A stretch of DNA of 64,000 nt from Nannobrachium achirus (GCA_963921795.1 OY997651.1:58391512-58455511), one strand, 5' to 3'; shown: positions 47,285-60,350, counted from the first letter of the stretch. Numbers and translations are program-made. Notes: a model not told the origin generated them from the letters alone.

Positions 47285-47786
47285 TGAATCACTGTCTTCT
47301 ACAGTTTGGATTTACACGCTTTTCTTTCTTGCACATGTGATGTATAGGGGAGCATTTAGCAACATTGAGCGTATGCAGCCAGTTTTGTTGTAAGAACGTG
47401 GGAGGCGGTGGCTTGCAAAACAAACCTTTTAGGGCACCTCTAACCCGGACGCAGAACGGGGAGACTTGTCCGTTCATGCAGTGCACTGTAAAAAAATAAC
47501 TTTTTGGGTGATAAATTAAACTAAAAACTACAAAAAGAAGAAAATAACAGGAGGAGCATAAGGAGGGGAGGAGGTAGAAAAGACCATTGGCCACTATTTC
47601 TGACCAGCCCCCAGCATGGCTGCAAGCACTGTACTATAGCACAATACATGACCACTGTGTATGCTGTGCATCATCTATTCAGAGAATATCATATAAAAGA
47701 GAATGTATGTTAAATGAACCCATTAGTACTATTTCTCCCACCCCATGCCCAATGAGAATCGATAAGAGAATCGATAAGGAATCGGA

Positions 47787-48005
47787 TCAATAAGCAGAAC
47801 TCATCATCATCATCATCATCATCATCTGTTTTAAGTCCGCTTTCCAGGCACCGCTGGGTTGGACTGGCTTCTCACTATGGCTTTCTTCCACCTCATGGTC
47901 GATGCCGAGTGCCCTCATGTCAGCCACCACGGTCGTCTGCCAGGTCTTCTTAGGCCGGCCACTGGGTATTGTCCCCTCTACGTTAAAGAACATAACTTTC
48001 TTCAC
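47787..48005 (-). mobile_element. LINE 3'-end fragment (RT C-terminus), B2 copy
   Basis: Same fragment as 28127-28345, with GRPKKTWQTTVV and DMRALGID and a longer (GAT)n tail at 47798-47826. Confidence 0.65.
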
Positions 48006-48259
48006 CCAATCAGAACTGGAACCGGAATTGCTAAAATCTTAATAATACCCATCCCTACACATCTGTCACAAGATGTCAGATCATCATCTCTCGTCAATGT
48101 ACCGTTCAAGAAAGACCGTAATTGCCTGCAAATGGAGTTTCAGGAACTGATTGGTAGAGTTAGTCTCCCACTTCACGTCATTAGAGAACTTCAGAGAAAA
48201 TGTCCAGTGGCACCTACCACATTAATATTCACATAAAATGGCCCTAAAATTCAGATAAT

Positions 48260-48730
48260 ACCGCTGGGTTTACTGGATGTGGATACAAAAATAAATCCAT
48301 TGACATGATCCAAGCTATGCGCTACATCAATGACAGGTATGTCTCATATGTGCCTGTTGACAATGACAACACCAAATTGAAGCCAGTTGTGAAGGTCATT
48401 GTCACAGGAGACACAGCAGAACTCTGATCATGCTCTAAAAGATCTTGATAACAGCAAGACAGCGTATGAGAGAAACATTGCCATTGTTAATTCTGTTGCT
48501 GACTTTCATTGCAGCATGAACTTCAATGAAGTCATTTTCAAAGAGTTCTATAATGTTTCCTCCAAATCTGAGATTAATTGGCACGTTGTTTCACTTGAGG
48601 AATGTAACTGACAGGCGAAATGTAAATGCATCAGCACTGGGAGACCATTTTAGAGCAAATGATGCATTCATCAAGGATGTCACAGATGCCCTCCAAACCA
48701 CAGCTACTTTGGACTGCTTTGTGTGATAAG
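48260..48730 (+). pseudogene. DUF6589-like relic (B2), fuller copy
   Basis: Adds to the B1 copy the segment FKEFYNVSSKSEINWHVVSL and FRANDAFIKDVTDALQTTA...LDCFV, the latter like the helix that follows the 'GDQ' section in such proteins. A stop after ETQQNSD, a frame change after EECN and a stop after DCFV break it. Confidence 0.42.
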
Positions 48731-49910
48731 TGGGACAGGTGTGTGCAATGGCAGTTCCTCAGTAATCAGCGGGACTGGTACCTGGTGTGTGCAATGGCAC
48801 CACCCTTTTAAAAATGGCATAGTAGGTGTTTGTACAGGCAGAGAGAGACTGCGTTGGTCCAGGTTGCCTGCTTCACGCTGCTGGTGGTGTGTTGCCTTGT
48901 GTTTGCTCTCGTGGCATAATGACATTCATTTTGGAGCTCAGGACTAGAAGGCAGAGCTGTCAGTGAGACAGTGACGTGTGTTTGCACACAAGCTCAGAGA
49001 AGCAAAGATGGGTTTGTCTTCAATAGCCTAGATGGGTCAACAAGCCACAAACTAGAGCTGTCCCTGTGTATGAGACACATGGGTCTAGAGATTGTGCCTG
49101 TTAGACGGTGAGCCGCTGTTCTTTTTACTTTTTTGATTGTACAGCCTATGCTGCTACTTAATTTGTGTTGCCCCAGTGGCAGTGGCTTTAAACTAACTTC
49201 ACCCAATTAGTTTTAAACCACTGTCCCTGACTTTGTCATTGACTGTTTTGGCTACGACAGAGATATTCTTGGTTAATGGTTATTCCCCAGATGGGGTCCA
49301 CCCTATGTTCCCCAGGTGCCCAGATGTCTCCACCCCTAAGTGCCCACTCGTCTATGTGCCCACTCATCCAAATGCCCACGTACGTCCCTATTGCCCAGAT
49401 GTCCAGGTGCCCACTCGTCCAGATGCCCAGACATAACAAAAGTATGTTGTCCAGATGTCCCTAGTGCCCCCTGTCCCACTAGTATTCGTAATCTCTCCCC
49501 ATTATTGAGTGTTTTGAGTTGTTATTAATTATTATAAAGGAATGTTTCCTGCATTGTTGGATAAGTGGGGAACATAGAACCTATTGTAAGTTGAGCGGGG
49601 AACATAGAACCTTTTTTGTGGAGGTAAGTGGGGAACATAGGACCTTTTTTGGATAAGCTGGGAACATAGAACCTTTTTAAATGGGGAACATAGAACCTGG
49701 GGAACATAGAACATGGGGAACATACCGGTAGTTACAGTCCCCAGTGATCTTTTGCCATGTCTTTAATGCCAAGTTTAATGTGTGTGCATGGGCCTAACAC
49801 AATGAGTCCATCTGAGTGCAACTGCCAAGCTTAATATCTGTCCCTTAGCTTTAAGTAACCTATTTGGTATAGTTTTAATCAGTAAAAATGTTAATACTTT
49901 GTACTTTTCT

Positions 49911-50423
49911 TTTTTTCTATAATTTTTATCCCACAATTTTGTAACCCATTTTTTCACCCAGTGCCAATTGCCTATGTAATCCTGGGCTCTGCTCTCCCTC
50001 TGCCGCGCCTGGGGAGACAACGGACTGACCTCATGCTTCCTTCTATGCATGAGGAGTCCAAGTTGCTTCTTTTCACCTGACAGTGGAGATTTTCCTGGTT
50101 TGGACGTAGCGCGTGGAAGGAACACGTTATTCCAACCAGTTCCTTTCCCCTCCATCAGGCGCCCCGGCTGGCCAGGGGGAGGCATTATTGAGACCAGGAT
50201 TACGTGCATGTTTTTGTGAGGGTATCAACTATCAACCCTAGGAGACACGGGGAGAACATGCAAACTCCACACAGAAAGGCCCTATCGCCAACCCCACCTA
50301 GGGTGTGGGCGCTGATGACGCGGAGGAGGAACACGCCGCCAGTGCCCACAGCGCCCCCCGGCGGGAATCGAACCCAGGACCTTCTAGCTGTGAGGCGAAG
50401 CGCTAAGTACTGCGCCAAGGCCA
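49911..50423 (-). mobile_element. tRNA-derived SINE, second type
   Basis: The minus-strand head (50423-50358) has TTGGCGCAGTACTTAGCGC (A box region) and GGGTTCGATTCCC (B box). Next come TTTCTGTGTGGAGTTTGCAT and CATGTTCTCCCCGTG, and the tail CAATTGGCACTGGGTGAAAA with A-rich end. It forms the 3' end of the larger insertion. Confidence 0.85.
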
Positions 50424-52933
50424 TCGCGTGTTTGTCGAGGTCGCGGCGACAGAAAATGATACGCTCCGCCAATCATAGTAAACCACACACACCGGACATT
50501 AAGATCGAGTCCAGACGGAGCCTTTATACCATAACGTAACCATAACACATTAACATGAACGTGACATGAAGTAATACTGCCCTGTCCCTGTGATTCTTAT
50601 ATGCAAACTGCTATTAAAGTATTCAATCAAAAGAACGAGAGATGTATCTGGGTGACTTACAGTGCGTGCGCCACGGTGCGTGCATGAACGTTTCTTTCTG
50701 ACAACCACCTAAATATTGTCCGGTTACCGTGTTAGCAGACGCAATTTATATCCGACATCAATTGATTAGACGTTTTCCTGGCCGGGACCCAAACTAGTGA
50801 AAACAGCAGATCTACAAGCTCACAACGCGTCTCGACTTGCTGTGAGCTGCTTGTAGATTGGCTATTTTCACTAGGCCTATAGCCTACTTCTTATTATTCT
50901 TTTTATATGTAATTTCTATGTGTTTGCTTGTTTGAAAAACATATGAATAGGCACATAATCATATAGGCTATAGGATAGGCCTATGCGGTGACCATATAGC
51001 CTAAGCTTTTTATAGTCTTGAAATAAAAGATATTTTGACAGACAACACTATAGCCTGCATGTAGGCCTACTGACCACTGTTATTGCAATCGGGGTTATAT
51101 TTCTTGCAAAAGTTTATAAAGACAATGTCCATGGCGCGCCAGAGCGCCACAGCCACACTACACAGGTGTGATGTTTAATTGATAGCATAAATAGAAAGGG
51201 ACTAAGGGAGATAGGTCCCGTCCTATACTAACACATGTCATACAAGAAAATAAATAGAGAGTTCACAGAATAAATACAAATTTGACTAAGAGTAGCCTAA
51301 TTGTTTGAGAAATGACCATATAGGGTCTGGGAATTGAAGCAGCTCGGGCGATCAACATTAACCTCCAACCCACCTTTACTCTAGTTTTTTATTGTCTTGG
51401 TAGGCTGTCAGCCTATATTTTTCTTTATAGACTATAGACCTACTGTTACATTTCATAATGAAATGTTTGGCTATTTATAGGATATGGTTAAACCATGCGT
51501 GATCATTTGCATTTGTTGCGTTGCCTAAAAAACACTATTTCTGTTAAAAGCCGTTGTCATTGATTGTTCTTTAGATTCAGGAAACATCTATGAAGTGTCT
51601 TACTAGCTCAGAAATAAATCAAATAGTCTATGAAGTGTTTTGTAGCCTTATTCTATAGGTATTAGCCTATTAACCGCAATCTACTTGCGTTCTGGAGTCA
51701 CCGAAATGTCGGGTTGATGCGCTGCCGTCTCCAAATCTCTCCATGACCATGTGTCCAAAATAACAGATGTATAAGCTGTCGACACGCCATGACGCAATGC
51801 GTTGATATCTTGTAACTCTGTTTTTTTGTGTGTGGCGCGCCGCGCATTACGCATAGGGAGCAATACCGTCTATTCAATCATGCCTTGGTCAAGTAGCCTA
51901 AGTTGGTCATTATGAAGCGATTTAAACAAAACAAAAAAATTCTCCTCATTCCTTTGAATGCAGAGCATGACCAATGACTGTATTGTGTCCCTATTAAATC
52001 TGTAAATATTGAAACGTTGGCATTTGAAAATAGCCATCTACCAGCTCTCCATGCAGTGTTGCGCTCCAAATGGAAATTCCCCGACATTGATTCTCAAAGC
52101 TCTGAGCTTTGCTTGCCTTTATATAAAACCATAATTGATATGATATAAATTATAACTATATCATCTACAATTACTTGTCTTTATTTGCTGTGCAATGAAT
52201 TAATCAAACTGAAAGAGTGAATGAATCAATCAATGGCAATGCTTCGCTAATCATTTCTTTGAATAGAATTGACACAAGGAGGAACTGACACTATCACTTC
52301 TGCTAATTACAGTATAAGGTATTCTAGGTAGGCTATTATTATTAACTGAATGAGTGGTTGGTTTGATTTATTTGTAATGAAATTGAAGGCAAAAACAAGC
52401 ATTAATTAATGAATTAATCATTTAATCGTGCACCAGCCCAAATCGCGCAATAAAGGAAACCCGGCATGTGGAGTTATTAATCTATAAATAAAGTGTTTGT
52501 GCTTCTTCTCAAACAGACTACACAAATAAAATAACTGGAGCATTTATAAGCAGCAGGAATGATTAATTCCATGGGTGATGTTTCAACCAGACAGTGTTTC
52601 AGATGCAATACGCGACATGCAGCAGCAGCAGCAGTCCATAATCAAAGCGATCGGCTGTAAGCCTGTAACATTAATGATCAGTCAATCAAATTGAATATTA
52701 AAATGATTCCCACGCAGTCTGTGTAGTTTGGCAGGTCCGGTGCATCACATACTGTAGCAGGCCATGACAACAAATGAGAATTGGCTTGTAAATAACATTT
52801 CCTCGTTGCAATGAACAGCCAAATGATTTCTAAATAGGGTCACGTTAAAAACCACAGTAACTAGACCATAGAATGACAAAAGAACAAGCTGACAAAGTGT
52901 AAAAATCTATCAAAATCAAACGTTATCTTGTAT
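50424..52933. other. AT-rich body of the retro-insertion
   Basis: No open frame with recognisable similarity. Contains the full palindromic mini-element at 50795-50873 and a half-copy at 52023-52052. Confidence 0.6.
50795..50873. mobile_element. Palindromic mini-element, full copy (79 bp)
   Basis: TAGTGAAAACAGCAGATCTA... and ...TTGTAGATTGGCTATTTTCACTA are inverted arms of about 30 bp. TA on each side could be part of the element or a 2-bp target duplication. Confidence 0.85.
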
Positions 52934-53223
52934 TTATTCCTTGGCTGGCTTCTGCGTCCAGGAACGCGGAAGAATGGCTGTCTGAGTGAGTGTCAGTTGA
53001 TTCTGGAGGTGGGGGGAGCTTGACCGCGGGGAATCCTGCGTGGGGACGATTTCATTGGTCGGGATGGAGAGAAGCCAGGATTGCGCTGCAGCGATTGGCC
53101 GTTTTGGCAGAGGCGCGAGAGATTTGACTGGGCCGTTTTCTAGCGTAGCGCCGGGAAACGGGGACTGCGATTGGTCCGCCAACCTCGACAGAGAAGTCAC
53201 AGCAGGCGCCACTGTGCCCCCTT
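52934..53223 (-). promoter_or_regulatory. GC-rich CCAAT-containing segment at the 5' end of the retro-insertion
   Basis: Read on the minus strand, ACCAATCGCAG, GGCCAATCGC and ACCAATGAAATCG lie within about 130 bp with several CpGs. It looks like a promoter, which is odd at the very 5' end of a reverse-transcribed copy. A 92-codon frame spans it without recognised similarity. Confidence 0.45.
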
Positions 53224-54715
53224 ATACTTTGTACTTTTCTCCATGAATGTAGTTTTCTCCATGAATGTAAATAAAGTGGATTTTTGCATTTGAAGCCAAC
53301 CTCTTATTGTTCACTAAAACTGAACACTTACCTCGGGTCTCTCACCCTGTAATTGAGAGGCGTCATCTAAACTGTGTATAGGAGTACTAGGTGACTCCAT
53401 CTGGTTACATTTGGACTAGACACGTGCAGGATTTGCCCAAACAAAACACCCCACCAAGTCATTTCAGCTCTCCATTAGAGAAACGGCAAGGTTTGACACT
53501 CAACTTGGCATCATTGTTGAGAGCTATATTTTGAATGACCACATAGCAACAATTTTCCTAGCACCATGCTCCAAGACCAAAGAGACAGCCTGAAACAAAA
53601 CACAAATGCCATTTAGATGAGTATCTATCCACCATTCGCTAATGCAAAATATCTCAAAAAAACAGGAAGCACATGATTTCCAACTTTCCCATCACACTCC
53701 TCCAACCACAGCAACCACATCTCAGAGTGGTTTTATAACTGATGGTGTTTATAATTACCACACTCATTTACTGAAGATGGCCATGCTAGAGAGAAATGTC
53801 CAGGATTCGGTGAAGGAGGGGGATGCCGGCTATGGAAATTTAAAATGCTTCATTTTAGACAGGCCGGTTGACATCGGTACAGCTTGGAGGCACTGAAACT
53901 CCAGTTAGATCTCCATGCTTTGCTTAGCCCGAGTGAGGCCAATAGACTGCGATGGAATAGGGCTGCGAATGTCAACGTGGCAGGGAACAACACATCTCTG
54001 GACATGAATTGTGAGCACTAGATCAGCAGATTGCCGCTAACATCAATTTTGGCATTGCACAGTCCATGAGCCAAAGTTTGGGAGAGACGAGGCTCATTCT
54101 GGACAACTTTAACCAAGCCTGTAAAGTTCTGTCAGGGAGACACACGGCTGCCAACCGTCCGTGTGCTGCACAAACTCCAGGTGTTCAAGCAGAAGCCAAG
54201 CAGGATATAACACCACTTTAAGGAACCAAATGCAATTCCTTTGAACAAAGGGTGGGGCTTCGGAAATGGATCAGTGAACATATTCTGAAGATTGACAGGC
54301 AGCTCAAGGGTGGGGCTTGGGAAATGGATCAGTGAACATATTCTGAAGATTGACAGGCAGCTCAAGGCAAACAAATAATTTCAGCATCCTTCACATCTAG
54401 ATTTTGAACGACACTGGTATCTAGCTTTCAGTCCTTGTTCCTTATGGAGGTCACTGATTTATTGCTTTATCTAATATCTATTTATCTTTCTCTACAAACC
54501 TACACAGTGCTTGTAGCTTACTGATCAGGCATCTTGGGATGTGGGAGGAGTCGGACCAGTGCAGTGGCTCCAGTTCACACTCTGGGATTAGCGCAACAAG
54601 GCACTGAGGGGGAGACTTGGTCAGTGTGATCTCTTCACAGCTCGGCGAAACTAGTGTAATGATCATAAGGATCATAAGGATACCATTCACAAGGATATAA
54701 TTCACACGATAAAGA

Positions 54716-54904
54716 ATGCAAAATAATATGGTTTGTGGTTGTGCTTATCCGAACTGTGCAAATAAAATGGAACCAACATCCACACATTTCTACATATTAC
54801 CATTACAATGTCCGCAGACATTGAAACTGTGGCTCATTTTGTTTTGTCTACAGTACTCGTTAGAGAAGTCTATGCATGATTCTAATCCCCCTCCACCCCA
54901 GTGA
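54716..54904 (+). pseudogene. THAP-type zinc-finger N-terminus, C2 copy
   Basis: MVCGCAYPNCANKM, then FYILPLQCPQTLKLWL. As in C1, it ends before the second half of the domain. Confidence 0.58.
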
Positions 54905-55477
54905 TTGATACTGAAGGGTATGTGAGGAGACAATTCTAATGAGGGTCCAACGCATAGTAGGCCTAGCCATGAATAATAAGGGTCATTGAAAACACACATT
55001 GATCATGACTGCTTTGTTGTACAGTTTAGATTGTTATGCAAAACTCCCAGTGGCATTGTTTGATTCTGGTAATGACAAATACATCTAGTGACTAGGCCTA
55101 TCTGCAATCCCTTTAGATTCAAATTGAAAGACCTGTGTGTGAAACACAATGAATGATTGATGGGTTTGTCAAAGTCTATAAATATGGAAGGCCCAATCAT
55201 GAAACATTATTGATACATGTTCAGATGTATAATGTAATAATTTACACTCAAAGATGTGGAAAAGAAAACATTTTATTGAAAATATTGACACATATTATGA
55301 GACAAAGTAGTAGGCCTATTGCTGTAATTGTAAATGCTTGATAGTTGCATTATTTCGAACCATTATTATTCACATCAAACACAAGTTGAACTTGTCCAAA
55401 GGAAATGGTATTTACATTGAAAATAAAAAAAGGTATAGGATAAAAAATCTACAAAAAACAAAAGTATACATAGCCAG

Positions 55478-56156
55478 TGTTGATATGATATGATATGATA
55501 TAGTACTTTATTGTCAGTTCACACTGAAATTTGTCTTACGACACAGCAGTCATGTATTCAAAACATATATACAAACATTTGTAACACATCAAGGCATACG
55601 TGACACGCTGAGTCGCGGTGCAGCCCCTGTACCAGCGCACCAAAATTTCACTTGCTTGAAAAGAAAATAGTGGGTGTGCAAGCTGTGCGTGGGGGTGAGG
55701 GGGGGGGCGGGTTTGCAGGAATGCTTGGGCGATAAAAAAAAACACTGCTTCCATACAGCACCTCCAGGTTCGGGAGAAACTGCGTGGGAGAAGGGAAAAA
55801 AAGGAGCCCTGACAAAACGTTTGGAGGAGGGGGGGGGGGGGGGTTGAAGGCGGGTGTATGGTTGTGTGTGTGCGTGCGTGTAAGTCTGAGAGTCATGTCA
55901 TAACAGCCTAGGTCAAAATGTCTTTTCGCTGGTGTCAGTGCGATAACACAGCAGTGCTGTGTAGACGTCCTTGAGTAGGCCCCAAACCGAAGTCAAAAGC
56001 AGGGACCAGGTAACAATATCCATTGTTAGTAGTTTGGTAATTCCGAAGACAGTGTAGAGAAAAACTCTCCTTAAAGCAGCGGGAAGACACACGAGGGAGG
56101 GAGAGAGATAGAGAGAGCAGGAGATGCGACCGCCTTTGAGAGCTAGAGCAAGAAAA
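55478..56156 (-). mobile_element. Retroelement insertion with (ATATC)n tail
   Basis: The minus strand ends GACAATAAAGTAC followed by about four ATATC units (55479-55500), a retroelement-type 3' end. On both sides lie partial copies of the same C2 sequence (55037-55477 and 56157-56743), so the insertion and a local duplication are linked. A 36-codon frame (MDIVTWSLLLTSVWGLL) has no recognised similarity. Confidence 0.55.
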
Positions 56157-56825
56157 AAAACTCCCAGTGGCATTGTTTGATTCTGGTAATGACAAATACA
56201 TCTAGTGACTAGGCCTATCTGCAATCCCTTTAGATTCAAATTGAAAGACCTGTGTGTGAAACACACAAATGAATGATTGATGGGTTTGTCAAAGTCTATA
56301 AATATGGAAATGGTGGCATACAGTATGTTGTATAGACAGTGTTTTAGGTGTAGTATTTTACATAGGCCTACATACTAAACAAAAGTACGATTTTGCAACA
56401 CAGGGAGTATGTGTATATCTGGAAATTATGGGTAACATTTTTACAGTAGGCCCAATCATGAAACATTATTGATACATGTTCAGATGTATAATGTAATAAT
56501 TTACTCTCAAAGATGTGGAAAAGAAAACATTTTATTGAAAATATTGACACATATTATGAGACAAAGTAGTAGGCCTATTGCTGTAATTGTAAATGCTTGA
56601 TAGTTGCATTATTTCGAACCATTATTATTCACATCAAACACAAGTTGAACTTGTCCAAAGGAAATGGTATTTACATTGAAAATAAAAAAAGGTATAGGAT
56701 AAAAAATCTACAAAAAACAAAAGTATACATAGCCAGGGTTATGCCTACAGGCTACCCTCAGATTTCTGCCAGGCCTACATATATGGGATCTGGAAACTAT
56801 TGATGATGGATGTTATGAGCACCTA

Positions 56826-58981
56826 AAGGCCCATATACATTGGGCCGGGATCGGCCAAGATCAGAACTCGGGCTGTATTTTATGACCCTCCCGGGAAAAT
56901 CGTCAGTTCGGCCACAAACTCGGTCTTGGTTTTGAACAGGCCCCCGACACGATCGGATTATGTTAATGGAATTTTTATGACCTCGGAAGAGCTTCCGAGA
57001 ATATCTAGCAAGCTTGATATTCTCGCACCATCGGGTAGAAATCTTGTTCGTCTGAATGAGGTCCCAGTAATAATGATCCAGATAATATTATATCCAAGCC
57101 AGTCCATGCTCATTGCTCAACCATTGAAAACACAGCAAAAAAGGAGTGGGGACAAATTATTAGTATTATTATTAGCCTACTTACTTTTTACTATAGCCTA
57201 CTTTCTCCCTAAAATGTTGTAATCAATCGTTCAAAAACGTTATAGGCTATAGCGTTCTTTTTTTTCTTTTTTCTGCGCAGTCATTTGGTGACAAGGCAGT
57301 ATGTATCACCTCACGAAAGCCTTTCCCCACGACAACACATGGGGATATATAATATATTTTTTATATTTATAAAAGATAATAATATACTGTGCTATCAATC
57401 TTGGAGTTGGCTGTCAAATCATCTTTTCTCCGACTGCACGCCCAACGGAGTCACATCGGAGTTGAAGTTCTCTTCTGCTCTTCATATCTTGCTATAGTAT
57501 GCTGATTAAGCTCATGTCTGTTTAATGTCTGTTGGTTGCTGGTTAAAATGCTGGTTGATGCTACTATGCCACATTATTCATATAATGTCATACTCAAAGT
57601 CAGAGACATTCCATTCCTTTTTTTTCTTTTTCTTTAAAACTTTTACGCGCGGGCCGCGCGGGCACATCATTGCGCCTCTCCTGCTGTCAGATTGTTTAGT
57701 TCATTGGTTCTGAAAGAGGACCGCCAATCCTTGGGAGTTCCAGGGGGTCCCCTGTTAAATGATATTGAGGAACCGTCCCTATTCTTGTACGGGTTGCCGA
57801 TTAAAATAATTAAGTCCTGTGTGTAGGTAGGGTCTGCAAAAAAACTGCTAAAAAGTAAATAAGCCGTGTTTATATTTCTGGACATTATCTACGGGGATGG
57901 GCGTTATAAAGTTGGACAGTAACAGTTTATATAACAGGCTAATAGGTCTATCTGACTGCAGTGATTGGCTGCTGGCATCACACTGACTCATCCTTCAACA
58001 AGTTTCAGCGTCTGAAAAATAGCCGATCTGCAAGCTCACAACGGAGGAGAGGGAGAGAGCTAATAGGAGGACGTTTTTTTGTGATATGAGCTGTGATCTG
58101 GACTGGTCTCTGACTGGACAGTAATACAGTGGACACGTTTCTTTTTATTCTGTCTGTCTGTCAGCATATTGGCAAGCCATCTGGAGAAATCACAATAATT
58201 ACCTTGAGTGCTAGCCTATGCATCATCATTAATGCGAGTCACCTGATGTGTTATGAAGGGGCTGACATAGGCAAGCTGCCACAGCTGTGCTGCAGTTTGG
58301 TTATCCCGGATTAATTTGCGTGTTTCTTCCCTTTTTTATAAATTTTATTATGTAATCACGATGTAGCGCACTCCCTTGGTTTGTAATGGCCAGAGCAGTT
58401 CTGTGCGCACCAAGAGTTGATCTACACACAGTACACACTTGGTCAAAAACGTTATAGCGTTCATGTTTTTCAAATGTGAGAGGAATGCCTTTCCCCATTG
58501 TGCAGATGGAAACTAAAAATAGCCTACGTTGTGAAGGCCTGTAAAGTGACTGAAATCATACTGTAGGTTACGGCTGCGTTATGATGCCCTTCTTACGATG
58601 CGTAATGGAGTTCAAGTTTAACCTCTCTCACGCTCACACAACATGTAGCTTTGATGTCATGCAGAATGTAATGGGCAATTTCCTATATTCCTACACCTGA
58701 AAGCATTCACACTGTGAACAGTTAATTTGAGCAGTGATGGTAAAAGTACTCCCATTCTTTACTTAAGTAAAGGTATCAATACTGCATTATTAGCTACAAA
58801 TATGTCACAGACAGAGAGAGAGGGAGAGAGCGAGAGAGAGAGAGAGAGAGAGACTCTTTATTGCGACCGTCAGGTCGCAGTTTAGTATCAAAACCTCCAC
58901 TGGCCGTCCGTCCGTCGGTCACACGTCACACCTTTGCCCTGCTCATATCTCCGCATCAGTATGACATCACACTGCTGACAT
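56826..58981. other. Region D: C-to-B3 spacer, mixed repeats
   Basis: Starts AAAGGCCCATATACATTGGG, which looks like the end of a DNA element. Also holds the dispersed repeat partner of 398-850 (57890-58235), a half-palindrome (58012-58043), an AGTAAAAGTACT-type fragment (58735-58775) and an imperfect (GA)n tract (58809-58853). No gene recognised. Confidence 0.5.
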
Positions 58982-59650
58982 CAGTATGACATCACACCGT
59001 ACACAAATGACCCTTATATAAGACCGGCATTATCTACCGACAGATTAGTAACAAGATGTCAAAATCGTTGAAGGTTGAATCTCCAGATATGGAGATAACC
59101 AACACATCCCTCCATATATGGAGATAACCGACGAATCTCACTAAGTCTGACCTCACAAGCCCCATATTTGGACACGATGGAGGTTTTGAAGTTATATGTT
59201 GTTCGTGTTGTTGTTCGTGTCCAAATATGGGGCTTGTGAGGTCAGACTTAGTGAGATTCGTCGGTTATCTCCATATATGGAGGGAGAACCAGCTTATGAG
59301 CCGATGAGTTGTGTCAGAGTCGAGATCCTGCTTGCATCTAATCTGTCGGTAGATAATGCCGGTCTTATATAAGGGTCAGTCATACTGATGTCAGCAGTGT
59401 GATGTCATACTGATGTCAGCAGCTATGTCTCTATATATGGAGTTATATGTTGTTCGTGTCCAAATATGGGGCTTGTGAGGTCAGACTTAATGAGATTCGT
59501 CGGTTATCTCCATATATGGAGGGATGTGTTGGTTATCTCCATATCTGGAGATTCAACCTTCAACGATTTTGACATCTTGTTACTAATCTGTCGGTAGATA
59601 ATGCCGGTCTTATATAAGGGTCATTTGTGTACGGTGTGATGTCATACTGA
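58982..59650. mobile_element. Long hairpin with about 195-bp arms
   Basis: Arm 58982-59175 is the reverse complement of 59456-59650 with very few changes. The loop (59176-59455) contains a third, partial copy in right-arm orientation (59213-59282 and 59338-59400). CTTATATAAG occurs in each copy. No coding sequence. Confidence 0.85.
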
Positions 59651-59944
59651 TACTTCTGGCTGGCACATGTGCAGGGTGATCAGTCTGATGAAGCAGGTAA
59701 GTGGGGAAGTACCACCCTTCAATCACCTGTCCCAGCCTCCTCGTTGTCACTCATGGCCTCGCTCTCCCGTCCAGGGTGCGTTTCACCGAGGTGCAGGGCC
59801 TACCTGCACCTCGCCACAGTATGTATTCATCTTAATGATGTGTGTAAGCTCAAAGGAGCTGACCCCTCTTCAATTTTAAAAGACCTTTCCCTGTAATTAA
59901 TCTTTTTTTTAAGGGAAGCCGTTTGTGTTCCTGTTATGGTTAAA
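59651..59944 (+). other. Possible exon fragments next to the hairpin
   Basis: CACATGTGCAG / GGTGATCAGTCTGATGAAGCAG / GTAAGTGG has the look of a 22-bp exon with good splice sites, and CCCGTCCAG precedes GGTGCGTTTCACC. No known protein was recognised, so this is only a hint. Confidence 0.25.
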
Positions 59945-60127
59945 TACATGGTCAAATACAAGCCAGTAACATATTTGCAGCTAAATACATTATCAATGGG
60001 TGTTACACTTAGGTGTGCCAATGTGTGCCAACCTATTATTAATAGCAAGCACTGCGTAGCCTACATCAGAAGATTTATGCAGACTGCTATTGTTGTTACC
60101 ACACTGTAGTTTTTGTTTTCTTCTTTT

Positions 60128-60264
60128 TGGAGCTGTGTGGAACACAAGCTCCCTATACGTGGCCGTGTGTGTGGGTATGTCTGCGTGTCTGTCTGTCTGT
60201 CTGTCTGTAGCCTACAGGACCTTTTGTGACCACACGAGGGCGCTGTTGTTCAGGCCAGGCCAGA

Positions 60265-60329
<65 letters not shown>

Positions 60330-60350
60330 CTCCACTTCGAACAGAGGTTC
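60128..60350. repeat. B3-specific insertion with (CTGT)n and (CA)n
   Basis: GGAGCTGTGTGGAAC at the left is mirrored by CACACAGCTCCACTTCG at the right. Between them are (CTGT)5 at about 60187-60209 and (CA)30 at 60268-60329. B1 and B2 have only a T-rich tract here. Confidence 0.7.

Larger units (their letters stand above)
46450..48057 (+). mobile_element. hAT-type element with remnant transposase start (B2)
   Basis: The left end TAGGGCTGGGTATCGAGAAG and right end AATACCCATCCCTA are inverted. Flanks TTCATCTG and CACATCTG share six of eight bases, an aged 8-bp duplication. ATG at 46610 opens MSSKQKRSKVWLF, like the start of a BED-finger hAT transposase, but the cysteines that should follow are absent. 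It hosts a MITE (46873-47284) and a LINE end (47787-48005). Confidence 0.72.
42847..49910 (+). repeat. Block B2
   Basis: Full-length version of block B. It carries gene relics (43500-43800, 48260-48730), a MITE, an old SINE and a hAT element. It is interrupted at its right end by the 49911-53223 insertion. Confidence 0.9.
49911..53223 (-). mobile_element. 3.3-kb retro-insertion with 17-bp target duplication
   Basis: ATACTTTGTACTTTTCT occurs at 49894-49910 and 53224-53240; block B1 has it once, uninterrupted (30077-30093). The inserted strand is minus: its 3' end is a SINE tail ending in A7 next to 49911 and its 5' end is GC-rich DNA at 53223. A long duplication plus an A-rich 3' end indicates LINE-driven reverse transcription. 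The 2.8 kb between 50424 and 53223 is mostly AT-rich with no recognised gene. Confidence 0.75.
53545..56825 (+). repeat. Block C2
   Basis: Direct copy of block C1 lacking the foldback element and the SINE. It includes a short internal tandem duplication near 54240-54365 (GGGTGGGGCTT...AGGCAGCTCAAG repeated) and the interruption at 55478-56156. Confidence 0.88.

Noticed and set aside
50358-50423. tRNA gene on the minus strand
   Set aside because: A and B boxes are present, but the sequence continues into a SINE body and tail and the arms of a tRNA do not pair well.
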